Shown in pieces: positions 1 through 36,400 of a DNA stretch of 64,000 nt. The translations under genes and the position numbers were made by a program. The notes beneath the pieces were generated by a model. That model ran no database searches, was not told where the DNA came from, and saw nothing but the letters and a program-made list of their open reading frames with translations. The stretch comes from Berghia stephanieae (taxonomy: Eukaryota; Mollusca; Gastropoda; Nudibranchia; Aeolidiidae), in the NCBI GenBank assembly GCA_034508935.3, contig CM067445.1, positions 38,426,394 through 38,490,393 on the forward strand, read 5' to 3'. How positions within the stretch are numbered: position 1 is the first letter of the stretch; each line of letters starts with the position of its first letter.

Positions 1-120
1 ATTCTTTCTTTTTTTTATTTCTTTCTTTCTTTCTTTCCTTTTTTAAATATTTGAATTTGACAAATTGACTGATTTCAGTTAATTGACTGAGAATTTACAG
101 GTCTATTATATCATTTTAAT

Positions 121-421
121 TTGAGCTTTTACATCGCGCAATATCCACTAATTGAGCTCAAAGCGCTTTACCAGGGGTCCCAGGCCAACAGCAACACTTA
201 ACATGTAGGATGGGACATGACACCTGTTAGGCGATATTACAATTTTTTTCGGACAGAGACAATGATGTTACCAGCCAGGTAGTCATTTCACACCTGCATA
301 CAGTGAGAGAATGTGAGTAAAAAGCCTTTTCCAAGGACTCAACTATGCACCGAGTGAGGCTTGAACCCAAGATCTTCCGATCCGAAAGCGAGTGTCTTAC
401 TACAATACCACATAGCCGCAC
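121..421 (-). repeat. SINE-A copy 1 (tRNA-derived)
   Basis: About 300 bases. Read on the minus strand: tRNA-like head with A box like TGGTCTAGTGGTATGAC and B box GGTTCGAGCC, a conserved body, and the tail AAGCGCTTTGAGC with GATATTGCGC. This copy is complete with small changes. Confidence 0.85.
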
Positions 422-439
422 AGACAGTTATATCAATGG

Positions 440-690
440 CATGACTACTTTTATTGAAATTGAAGTGATACTAAGCTGTTAGAAGCAGGAAAATCAACAT
501 AACAGCTTCTAAAAAATATAGAACATCAAACGTGGAACATTTCAGGCCCTTCTTCAGAAAATAACATAAACAGTAAAAACATGAATACATTACACTTAAA
601 ATCCAAGCAGAAAAGTATTTGGTGGGTCTTGTCGGCAAGTACGATCTCAAGATGTCTTGAATTTTGATATTGTACTTAGAGACAAGATGT
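440..690 (-). repeat. Repeat H copy
   Basis: On the minus strand holds CTGAAGAAGGGCCTGAAATG with TTAGAAGCTGTTATG; shares GTGATACTAAGCTGTTAGAAG with 12590-12830. Confidence 0.55.
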
Positions 691-705
691 ACCAAATACT
701 TTAGC

Positions 706-995
706 TATGTGTCTAGTAGTATGACACTTGCTTTCGGATTGGAAGGTCCCAGGTTTGAGCCTCGCTCACTGTATAGTTGAGTCCTTCGAAAAGGCTCTTT
801 ACTCACATTCTCTCACCGTACTCAGGTTTAAAATGAGTACCTGGCCGTTAACAGCGTTGTCTCTGTCTGAAAAAAATTGTAATATCGCCTAACAGGCTAT
901 CCTTCATATTAAGTGATGTTGTTGGCCAGGGACCCTTTGTAAAGCGCTTTGAAAACTTTTCATGGATATTGCGCTATAAAAGCTCAATTTTTTAA
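706..995 (+). repeat. SINE-A copy 2
   Basis: Head at 710, tail GTAAAGCGCTTTGA at ~940, then GCGCTATAAAAGCTC and a T-rich end. Confidence 0.85.
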
Positions 996-1829
996 TTAAT
1001 TAATTTTTTTACTGTCGTCTGTCCGGGTTTTAAGTGATGTATTGCTGTTTTGAGCCCAAAACGTTCCATATTTGGTAATTCAATCTTGTTCGAAGGTGTT
1101 ATATTCATTTTTGTTTATCATTGGAATTGAATTATTCACTATTCATCAGGCTCCACAAGTGAAACTAGAAAAAAAAACAAAAAAAAAACACAAAGTTCCT
1201 TAGCTCATATAAAAAGAATGATCAACAGTTTTCATCACCAAAACAAAAAAAGGACATATAGGATGTCACATTCTGACATCTTGTTGCCAGTTTTTTCAAT
1301 TTTGTTTTCTTCATACTGTTAAGTCAGGATAGATTTTGATCTCAATCTTGTAATATTAATATACCATGACAATGGAACCTTTTGCACAATCGACTTATAA
1401 AAAAAAAAATGATTAGCAAATCTTAATAAAATATGTGTCAGTGCATGACATAATCAGTCGGAAGGTGAAAATTTTGGATTTGCATTTTCTTTTTCATTTT
1501 CTGAAAGAATATGTTCCCTAGACCATTTTAATCTTTATTTGAAGCAAATCGGGTGATTTTTCATGAAGTTATGCTCAGATGTATGGGAAAGGTATCCAGC
1601 AACTTGTCTCAAATTTCATACTTTTTCAACTTGACTAGGTGTAAAAAATAATTAGAAGTGAAATTAAGAGTTGATATTTCCCGAAGATGTATAAAAAGGG
1701 TTGATTTAATCATTTATGACAAGAACTCATTTCTGATCAAAATTGACCTTCTAACTAAACTTGGCAATATCTCAGTTTAAACTTTTTCACCATCCGACTG
1801 ATTATTTCATTCATTGTAACATATGTATA

Positions 1830-1839
1830 TGTATATAAT

Positions 1840-1926
<87 letters not shown>
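1830..1926. repeat. (AT)n microsatellite beside TBCK exon 22
   Basis: About 95 bases of TA repeats starting ~18 bases beyond the exon's donor. Confidence 0.95.
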
Positions 1927-1928
<2 letters not shown>

Positions 1929-1943
1929 TTTGTAAAAGGATAC

Positions 1944-28050
<26,107 letters not shown>

Positions 28051-29255
28051 TTCCAACCCTGATCGTTAAAAAGTAAATAAAACAATTAGTCCGATTCATG
28101 TAACATTAGTCATTTGTAGTGGCTCGGGTAGACCAGTCACTTGTTTACAAAAACGTTTTGTCCAGGAGGTAAACATATTAAAATAGCCTTGCACCATATC
28201 AAAAGTCCAGTAAATAACCATTATTGTTCATGGCTAGATTAAAATAAAACAACCACATTCCCTATCCACACCTTCAAAAATTCTTTTATCTGAACTAAAA
28301 GTTAGCGCATTTCCACAGATTTACCATTCTCAATGCGCTTCACAATGTGTCATTTATTCCCCCAGCAGGCAATATGGAACCATATCAATTTTGTAAATAA
28401 CAGTTGCCTGATAGACGTCCTTTTTGTACTAACACTTTTACAATATCCCTGCCTCTAGCCAGGTATTCACACCTGAGTAGAGTGTGGTAAAGTATGCCTA
28501 CCCAAGAACACAATGTCCGGATCAGACTTTTCCATGATTACTGTCACCCATCCAGCCACTGACAACACTTAACATCGTTTGATTCTTGTGTCAAAACGAG
28601 CCGCCGAGAGGCAGAGAAAAAAGTTGTTAGGAAAATTTCAATGGTTAGTTCCCAATGGTTAGAATAGTCTAAAGATATCCGATTTAAATTATAAATGGCA
28701 TTTAAAATTTTCCATATAGACGTCTAGAGCATGCATAATAATTCCATTCTTTGTTGACATATATAGCCAATGCATTAACTCCATTCTATATCATTTTCCT
28801 ATAACATAACATGGAAAGAACGTTTATCATCTTCACAGTATGAGAAGACAAACGCACACACTCAATACAATGATTGAATGCATCACAGAAAAAAAAAAAA
28901 AAGGAGTCGTGAGTGAGTGAGACACAATTACAAGTCAACGCCCACTTTCGGTGGGTACCTTGTCAGCGAGAACATAAAACAAACATCATTGCAACAGATA
29001 ACCGAATTAAAATGAATTAATAAAGTATGACATTAAATTATAATTTATTTATCTGGTATCCGAGTGTCTTGAACACCTGCGTTGAACAAAATATAGATAG
29101 CTTCTATAATGAACCTTTTGGTGTTGTCTGTATCTCTTGGACATCAGTAGATTTTCATTTCAATCAAGGTGAGCAACTCTTTTTTCTTACGTCAAATTTC
29201 GCGAGTTATTCCTTGTGTGTGTCAGTGAAGTGCATCGACGTAAGTCAATGGTGAA
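28051..29255. other. TBCK-AIMP1 gap, part next to TBCK
   Basis: No coding exon found apart from the TBCK exon 1 leader acceptor. The TBCK and AIMP1 5' untranslated exons and promoter(s) should lie between here and 33334, but no TATA box or CpG-rich core could be fixed by eye. Confidence 0.5.
28305..28560. repeat. Decayed SINE-like repeat
   Basis: Contains GCGCTTCACAATGTGTCATTT, CAGGTATTCACACCTGAGTA and a TCCGGATC block. Related scraps (TGCTTCATTTATT) occur at 12380 and 23360. Confidence 0.4.
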
Positions 29256-29263
29256 GTGTGTAC

Positions 29264-29906
29264 TAGGGGAGGGCATCCGGATCACCAAAAGGTCACCGAT
29301 GCTTTAGGTTTTGAGAAGTCAGGTCATCGACGACTGAGAATTTCCCGACCTCCACTTAGTTCTCGATGCTTTTCTCGTCTCGAGAATCTTGGTCATCGAC
29401 GCTTCTCGTATTGAGTCCCGAGTCCCGAGTCTCGAGACTATACTGCGCGAGCGACGCACGCGTTACTAACAATGTGTACTATCTGCATTGTTCATCCCTC
29501 TCTAGTCGGCGATGATTCCAGCGAAGCTCGAGACTTTTTTGCGTCTCGATGCTTTTTTGAGTCTCGAGACTCAAAAAAGTCTCGAGCATCGCTCTAGTCA
29601 TCGGTGCTTTCATTCAATACCTAGTCATTGGTATTGGGTATTGACGTTATATCATATTTTAAACAGCTAACAAAACACAAACGTCGTAAATAGATCAAAA
29701 TGGTTATAGGTATCAATGTTTTATTATTATACAAAGTGAATTTATTTAATGTATTTTAAGTTTTAATACAAAAAAATCCATCCAAAGCTCAGTTGAAGTG
29801 CTACTTCTCGGGAATTCCCGACTTTTCCTTGGTCATCGAGTTCGGGAAGTTTTGAGTGTTGGTGGCCGATGACTTGAGGTATCATCGAGACTTCCGCTCG
29901 ACACTA
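29264..29906. mobile_element. hAT-like MITE, 643 bp
   Basis: Flanked by a perfect 8-bp duplication GTGTGTAC (29256-29263 and 29907-29914). Ends TAGGGGAGGG and, complemented, TAGTGTCGAG. It is crowded with TCTCGAGACTC-type palindromic motifs and has no coding capacity. Confidence 0.75.
29552..29579. repeat. Perfect 28-bp palindrome
   Basis: Self-complementary without spacer, centred on CTCGAG at 29563-29568, inside the hAT-like MITE. Confidence 0.9.
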
Positions 29907-30298
29907 GTGTGTACCTAGTTTCGATTTGTCTCGAGTCACTTGTCTCGCTCGACAACGTCGACTGCTGAACTTCTGCATCGACATTGAGGAAGGTAAACGT
30001 TATAGTATATAAACAGACTTCGTCTAATCCTCCCAATTATTTTTCTAGAGAATGCAGAATTACCATCTTTTCTGATACAACATTTTGGGGCCAATCTCAA
30101 TCTGTAAATGCACGTGAAGAGAAGACGTACGTAAAGTCAACATGTCAACAACATATGAATGATGAATGAATGTGAGCATGATGTAATAGATAAGTAATAC
30201 CACAAAAATAATTAAATCTCCTCTACAGAAGGAACGAAATTGACGTCACTCATCTCTTTGTCATTTTAAATTTAAAGATTAGTCTCCATTATAATTAT

Positions 30299-30604
30299 GG
30301 TAGCGTCAATTGCCAAGGACCTTGACAATTGTCAAATCGTCAATTGCCAAGGACCGTGTCAGTTCATCAACTACGCATGTGTACTTTTAACTGCCACGGA
30401 GTACCTTTAGTGTCATGAAGTGATGCATTGCCACAGAGTGATGTTATGTATTAATATTAATTAATAGTCTCTTTTACTCTTCTTTCTCTCTGTGTGTCGT
30501 TTTCTCTTTTTTTTTCCTCCATTACACACACTCTCTCTCTCTGTAATTTTCTCTTTTCCCTCTCTGCCATTTTTTCCTCTGTGTATGTATTTCTCTGTCA
30601 TTCC

Positions 30605-30639
<35 letters not shown>

Positions 30640-31208
30640 ATATTTCCTCTTTTTGTTACGGACCTTGCCAGTTGGTAGATCATCAACTATTTACTAATAA
30701 TGCCACGGATTGATCTTGTTGCACAAATATTTTACGTTAATTATTCCGTATTAAGACGATGTGCAGTATATTTCCTTTAAAATAAAGGAAATCTTACTTT
30801 TCTTTTTTAATCTAGGACATCTTGGCAGGGATTTGCCACCTCGTCCTTCTGTTTTTTTTTTTCCCCCGCTGAATCCGAAATCAACAGTAATTTTTGTTTG
30901 ATATTATTTTAAATCATCTTGGAATTCGTGAAAAGACATAAAAATTAAAAACAAATGCCAACAAGTGTGGACTTGATCCTTTCCACAACGATTGACAAGG
31001 AATGAGTGAATGGCGAATGGAAGAAAAGAAAGTGACGGGGTTCGAGATTCGTATGCGCGCAAATCGAGGCTTGACTGAAATCACCACATGCAGCTGATTG
31101 AGGCCCGACTGAAATCACCACATGCGGCTGAAGAGTTCCAATTTGACTCCTTGGCAATTGATGAACCGTCAACTACCAAGGACTCACTCCTTGGCAATTG
31201 ACACTTCC
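30299..31208. mobile_element. Non-autonomous DNA transposon, 910 bp, 9-bp duplication
   Basis: TATAATTAT at 30290-30298 and again at 31209-31217. Ends GGTAGCGTCAATTGCC and, complemented, GGAAGTGTCAATTGCC. The CAATTGCCAAGGA unit recurs inside each end. A 9-bp duplication fits Mutator-like mobilisation, though the flanks are AT-rich. Confidence 0.68.
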
Positions 31209-31261
31209 TATAATTATCAATCAGACATTGGCTTGGTATGTTAATGTTAATTAATTTTGAT

Positions 31262-31375
31262 AGCTAGCGTTTTTATGCACCTCCGTGGGAGGTGTACAAA
31301 AACGCACTGTTTTTATGCATCTCTTTTGGCGGTTTAAAAAAAGCGCACCGTTTTTATGCACCTCTGTTGGCGGTG
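31262..31375. repeat. Three imperfect hairpin units
   Basis: GTTTTTATGCACCTC and its complement form a hairpin, repeated about three times with decay; a related unit is at 31664-31700. Confidence 0.6.
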
Positions 31376-31389
31376 CTGATTAATTAATG

Positions 31390-31520
31390 AAAATGTTGCT
31401 GCTTGAAGCTCGAGGGAAAAAATAACGATAAGCATTGAATTGTAAGTCTCAATTTATTACACGAAGACATATAATGTGGATGTTTCGGGTTTCCCCTTTA
31501 TCAACAAAACATGACAAAAA
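31390..31520 (-). repeat. Repeat G copy
   Basis: GTTGCTGCTTGAAGCTCGAG and, complemented, GATAAAGGGGAAACCCGAAA. Relative of 15787-15890. Confidence 0.55.
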
Positions 31521-31880
31521 GGACTAATGTCGAATGAAGGATGTGTGAAATGCGTAGTTAAGGCGAATAAGCATAAACAATGATGGGACAGAAGATGGAA
31601 TACCCATTTGTAAGGAAATACGAATGAAATTATGACAATAAATAATCATAAAATTAATTAAAACCCGTTTTTATGTACCGCCATTGGGGGTGTAAACGTG
31701 CAGTGTAGAAATAGACCCACAGAAAAAAAGAGGCTTCTCATCTTATTTTCTGTGTATAGACCCATCTATGTCCATGAGGTTTAAATAGTTTTAGATTGTA
31801 GTTTAACTCGCTGCTTAGTGTTTACATTGTAGACACTGTTACTGTCCTGAAGACAAGTAAGTGACTTCCATCATTGAATT

Positions 31881-32188
31881 GAGTGGCTATGCGATCTTGT
31901 GGTATGACACTCGCTTTCGAAAGGTTCTGGGTTCGAGCCTCGCTTAGCTCATAGTTGAGTCCTTGGAAAAGGCTCTTTACTCACATTCTCTCACCGTACT
32001 TAGGTGTAAAATGATACCTTGCCGTCAACAGCGTTGTCTCTGTCACAAAAAAATTGTAATATCGCCTAACAGTACAGGGTCATGTTTCGTTCTACATGTT
32101 ACGTGTTACTGTTGGTCAGGGACCCCTTGTAAAGCGCTTTGAGCACATTAAGTGGATATCGCGCTATATAAAATCTCAAATCTTTTTT
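31881..32188 (+). repeat. SINE-A copy 12
   Basis: Near-consensus copy in the TBCK-AIMP1 gap, sense to AIMP1. Confidence 0.87.
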
Positions 32189-32625
32189 TAGTTATAGGTG
32201 TTCAGTTTGAAATATAGAACTGTGCTCATCTGTTATATGAAGAAATAGTGATGTTGTTAATCATTGTCGTCTCCAGATCCTACATGGTCTTGAACAAGAT
32301 TTGTCAAACAACACTGAGGTACCACTCTAGTAAGATTCTTGGATCTAGACAAGCTTTGATTTTCAATTCATCACCATACCAGAATCTGCCATATTCATAC
32401 AATTACTATTTCAAGACACTTACTCTTGAATCACGGTTAGTATTTTCAATACTGAAAATTATGCCGAGGCACAGCTTTCATTTGACATAAAGCTAAAATG
32501 AATTCAAGATTTATTGGAACTCTTCCGTGTTCTGTGAAATATCCTTTTAAGGGTTCTTTGTTGTGCAGTTAGTAACACAATGTTAGCTCAGTTAGTATTC
32601 AGATAATGATGTTGCTGATAAAATA

Positions 32626-32631
32626 ATAATA

Positions 32632-32683
<52 letters not shown>

Positions 32684-32684
32684 G
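32626..32684. repeat. (ATT)n microsatellite
   Basis: Directly upstream of the LINE fragment at 32715. Confidence 0.9.
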
Positions 32685-32714
32685 TGCATGGTAGTTCATC
32701 AACAACATCACATT

Positions 32715-33181
32715 AATAGCAAATAGGACCCTAAAATCATTGGCTTACAAGTCATTGGTTTGACCACAAATTGAATATGCATGCACTGTTTGGGACCCAC
32801 ACGCAAAACACCTTTTTTGATAAACTGGAGGCAGTACAGAGACTAGCCACTCATTTTGTTACGGGAAATTATGAGAAAACATCAAGTGTGAGCAGCATGA
32901 TTGATCAACTTGTATGGAAGTCACTCCAAATTAAGAAGAAAATAGCACACCTGACCATGATAAAGAAAAACCTGGTGGCGATTTCAAATCCTGATCTCCA
33001 AACACCGTCACAAACATCCAGAAATTCCCACATGGACAGTTTCATTCCCCTAACATCCACCAAAGACCTCAGAAAATTCTCATTTTACTACAGAACCATC
33101 ACAGATTGGAACAATTTAACGCTGGAAGTTACATCTGCACCCACTTTAGATTTATTTTCAGAGCTTCTAGATCACTGCTGA
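32715..33181 (+). mobile_element. LINE fragment, reverse transcriptase C-terminus
   Basis: AYKSLV, a stop, PQIEYACTVWDPH, then in another frame FFDKLEAVQRLATHFV, FSFYYRTITDWNNL and APTLDLFSELLDHC. These are the standard end motifs of a jockey/CR1-like LINE. At least one stop and one frameshift; dead. It ends ~150 bases before AIMP1 coding exon 1. Confidence 0.85.
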
Positions 33182-33334
33182 ATTTTCACCTTAATGTTAT
33201 ATTGTTCATATAAAATCTTCATGAATGAAGGTGGACATCAAAGGAAGATTCAGATTTTAAAATATGAGCTATCGAACAAATGGCCTCTAGTGAAACTTAG
33301 CATCCAATACTTTTTTTGTTCTTTATATTTTTAG

Positions 33335-33444
33335 AAAAATGAGTTCTGGTCAGGAATTGGACCGTATCAAAGCAAGGGCTGCGGAAACAGAAACAATTCT
33401 GGCCAATCTCCAGAACCAAATTGATTCTATAAGAAAGGCTGCAG
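33335..33444 (+). CDS. AIMP1: AIMP1 coding exon 1 (start codon at 33339)
   Basis: Acceptor TTTTTAG ends at 33334, so a 5' untranslated exon exists upstream. The ATG is four bases into the exon. Encodes [15 protein letters not shown] then [16 protein letters not shown], a heptad-like helix. Phase 1 at a GTAAGT donor. Confidence 0.9.
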
Positions 33445-36400
33445 GTAAGTTTTCATTCATCAATTAAGTGTCCATTTTTTGGATTAAAAACAAGGAGAGG
33501 GGGGGGGGGCTGATGTCAGATTATCACGAAGAAAGAAACAATCGTAACGGGTGTGTCTTTTTTACGAAACCCGCCGAAACCCGATGAAACCCGACGAATC
33601 CCGACAAAGTTATGGGAAGTAGGTGGCTGTGGGGAGTGAACCTAGAACTCAGGGAAGTGTACACCATTGGGGAGTGAACCTGGGACTGGGTTTCGGCGGG
33701 TTTCGTAAAAAAGAACCAGTGCTTTTTTACGAAACCCGCCGAAACCCGGCGAAACCCGACAATATACAGCAAAGTTATGGGAAGTAGACAACTGTGGGGA
33801 GTGAACCCGAGACTCAGGGAAGTGTACACCAGTCGGGAGTGAACCTGAGACTAAGTTTATCGGCCGGTTTCGGCGGGTTTCGTAAAAAAGAATTAGTGCT
33901 TTATTACGAAACCCGCCGAAACCCGACAATATCCGGCAAAGTTATGGGAGTTTGGCAACAGTGGGGGGTGATCCTGGGAGTCAGGGAATTGCACACCAGT
34001 GGGGAGTTAACCTGGGACTGTGTAAAAAGGATATCAGTGGGAAATAAACCTGGGACTAAAGGGACATGGATACCATTGAAAGTTGAAGCCGGATATGGGA
34101 ATTGAGTACCAGAGGAGAATGAACCTGACACTATAGAAGGTGGGCGCCAGTGGGGAGTGAACCTGGGATTCAGGGAATTGCACACCAGTGGGGACTTAAC
34201 CTGGGACTGTGTAAAAAGGATATCAGTGGGAAATAAACCTGGGACTAAAGGGAGATGGATACCATTGAAAGTTGAAGCCGGATATGGGAGTTGAGTACCA
34301 GAGGAGAATGAACCCGACACTATAGGAGATGGGCGCCAGTGTGGAGTGAACCTGGGACTCAGGGAAGTGCACACCAATTGGGAGTTAACCTTGGACTGTG
34401 GGAGATGGATAACTGTGGGTATCCGAGCCGAACTATAGGAGTTGAGTGCCAGAGGAGAATGAACCTGACACTATAGAAGGTGGGCGCCAGTGGGGAGTGA
34501 ACCTGGGATTCAGGGAATTGCACACCAGTGGGGATTTAACCTGGGAATATGTAAAAAGGATATCAGTGGAAAATAAACCTGGTACTAAAGGGAGATGGAT
34601 ACCATTAAAATTTGAAGCTTGGTATGAGAGTTTGGTACCAGAGGAGAATGAACCTGACACTAAAGGATGTGGGCGCCAGTGGGGAGTGAACCTGGGACTA
34701 TGTAAAAAGGATATCAGTGGGAAATAAACCTGGGACTAAAGGGAGATGAATACCATTGAAAGTTGAAGCCGGATATGAGAGCTTGGTACCAGAGGAGAAT
34801 GAACCTGACAAAAAAGGGTGTGGGCGCCAGTGGGGAGTGAACCTGGGACTATGTAAACAGGATATCAGTGGGAAATAAACCTGGGACTAAAGGGAGATGA
34901 ATACCATTGAAAGTTGAAGCCGGATATGAGAGTTTGGTACCAGAGGAGAATGAACCTGACACTATAGGAGGTGGGCGCCAGTGGGGAGTGAACCTGGGAC
35001 TATGTAAACAGGATATCAGTGGGAAATAAACCTCGGACTAAAGGGAGATGGATACCATTGAAAGTTGAAGCCGGATATGAAAGCTTGGTACCAGAGGAGA
35101 ATGAACCTGACACAAAAGGGGTGGGCGCCAGTGGGGAGTGAACCTGGGACTCAGGGAATTGCACACCAGTGGGGAGTTAACCTGGGAATATGTATAAAGG
35201 ATATCAGTAGGAAATAAATCTGGGACTAAAGGGAGATGGATACCATTGGGAGTTGAAGCCGGATTTATTTCCCACGGATATTCTTTTTTAGATATTCACA
35301 GGTTAACTCCCCACTGGTGTGCAATTCCCTGACTCCCAGGTTCACTCCCCACTGGCGCCCACCTTTTATAGTGTCAGGTTTATTCTCCTCTGGTAGCCAA
35401 CTCCTATAGTTCGGCTCGGATACCCACAGTTATCCATCTCCCACAGTCCCAGGTTAACTCCAAATTGGTGTGCACTTCCCTGAGTCCCAGGTTCACTCCA
35501 CACTGGCGCCCATCTCCTATAGTGTCAGGTTCATTCTCCTCTGGTACTCAACTCCCATATCCGGCTTCAACTTTCAATGGTATCCTTCTCCCTTTAGTCC
35601 CAGGTTTATTTCCCACTCATATCCTTTTTACATAGTCCCAGGTTCACTCCCCACTGGCGCCCACCTCCTATAGTGTCAGGTTCATTCTCCTCTGGTACCA
35701 AACTCTCATATCCAGCTTCAACTTTCAATGGTATTCATCTCCCTTTAGTCCCAGGTTTATTTCCACTGATATCCTTTTTACATAGTCCCAGGTTCACTCC
35801 CCACTGGCGCCCACCTCCTATAGTGTCAGGTTCATTCTCCTCTGGTACCAAACTCTCATATCCGGCTTCAACTTTCAATGGTATTCATCTCCCTTTAGTC
35901 CCAGGTTTATTTCCCACTCATATCCTTTTTACATAGTCCCAGGTTCACTCCCCACTGGCGCCCACCTCCTTTAGTGTCAGGTTCATTCTCCTCTGGTACC
36001 AAACTCTCATACCAAGCTTCAAATTTTAATGGTATCCATCTCCCTTTAGTACCAGGTTTATTTTCCACTGATATCCTTTTTACATATTCCCAGGTTAAAT
36101 CCCCACTGGTGTGCAATTCCCTGACTCCCAGGTTCACTCCCCACTGGCGCCCACCTTTTATAGTGTCAGGTTTATTCTCCTCTGGTAGCCAACTCCTATA
36201 GTTCGGCTCGGATACCCACAGTTATCCATCTCCCACAGTCCCAGGTTAACTCCAAATTGGTGTGCACTTCCCTGAGTCCCAGGTTCACTCCACACTGGCG
36301 CCCATCTCCTATAGTGTCAGGTTCATTCTCCTCTGGTACTCAACTCCCATATCCGGCTTCAACTTTCAATGGTATCCTTCTCCCTTTAGTCCCAGGTTTA

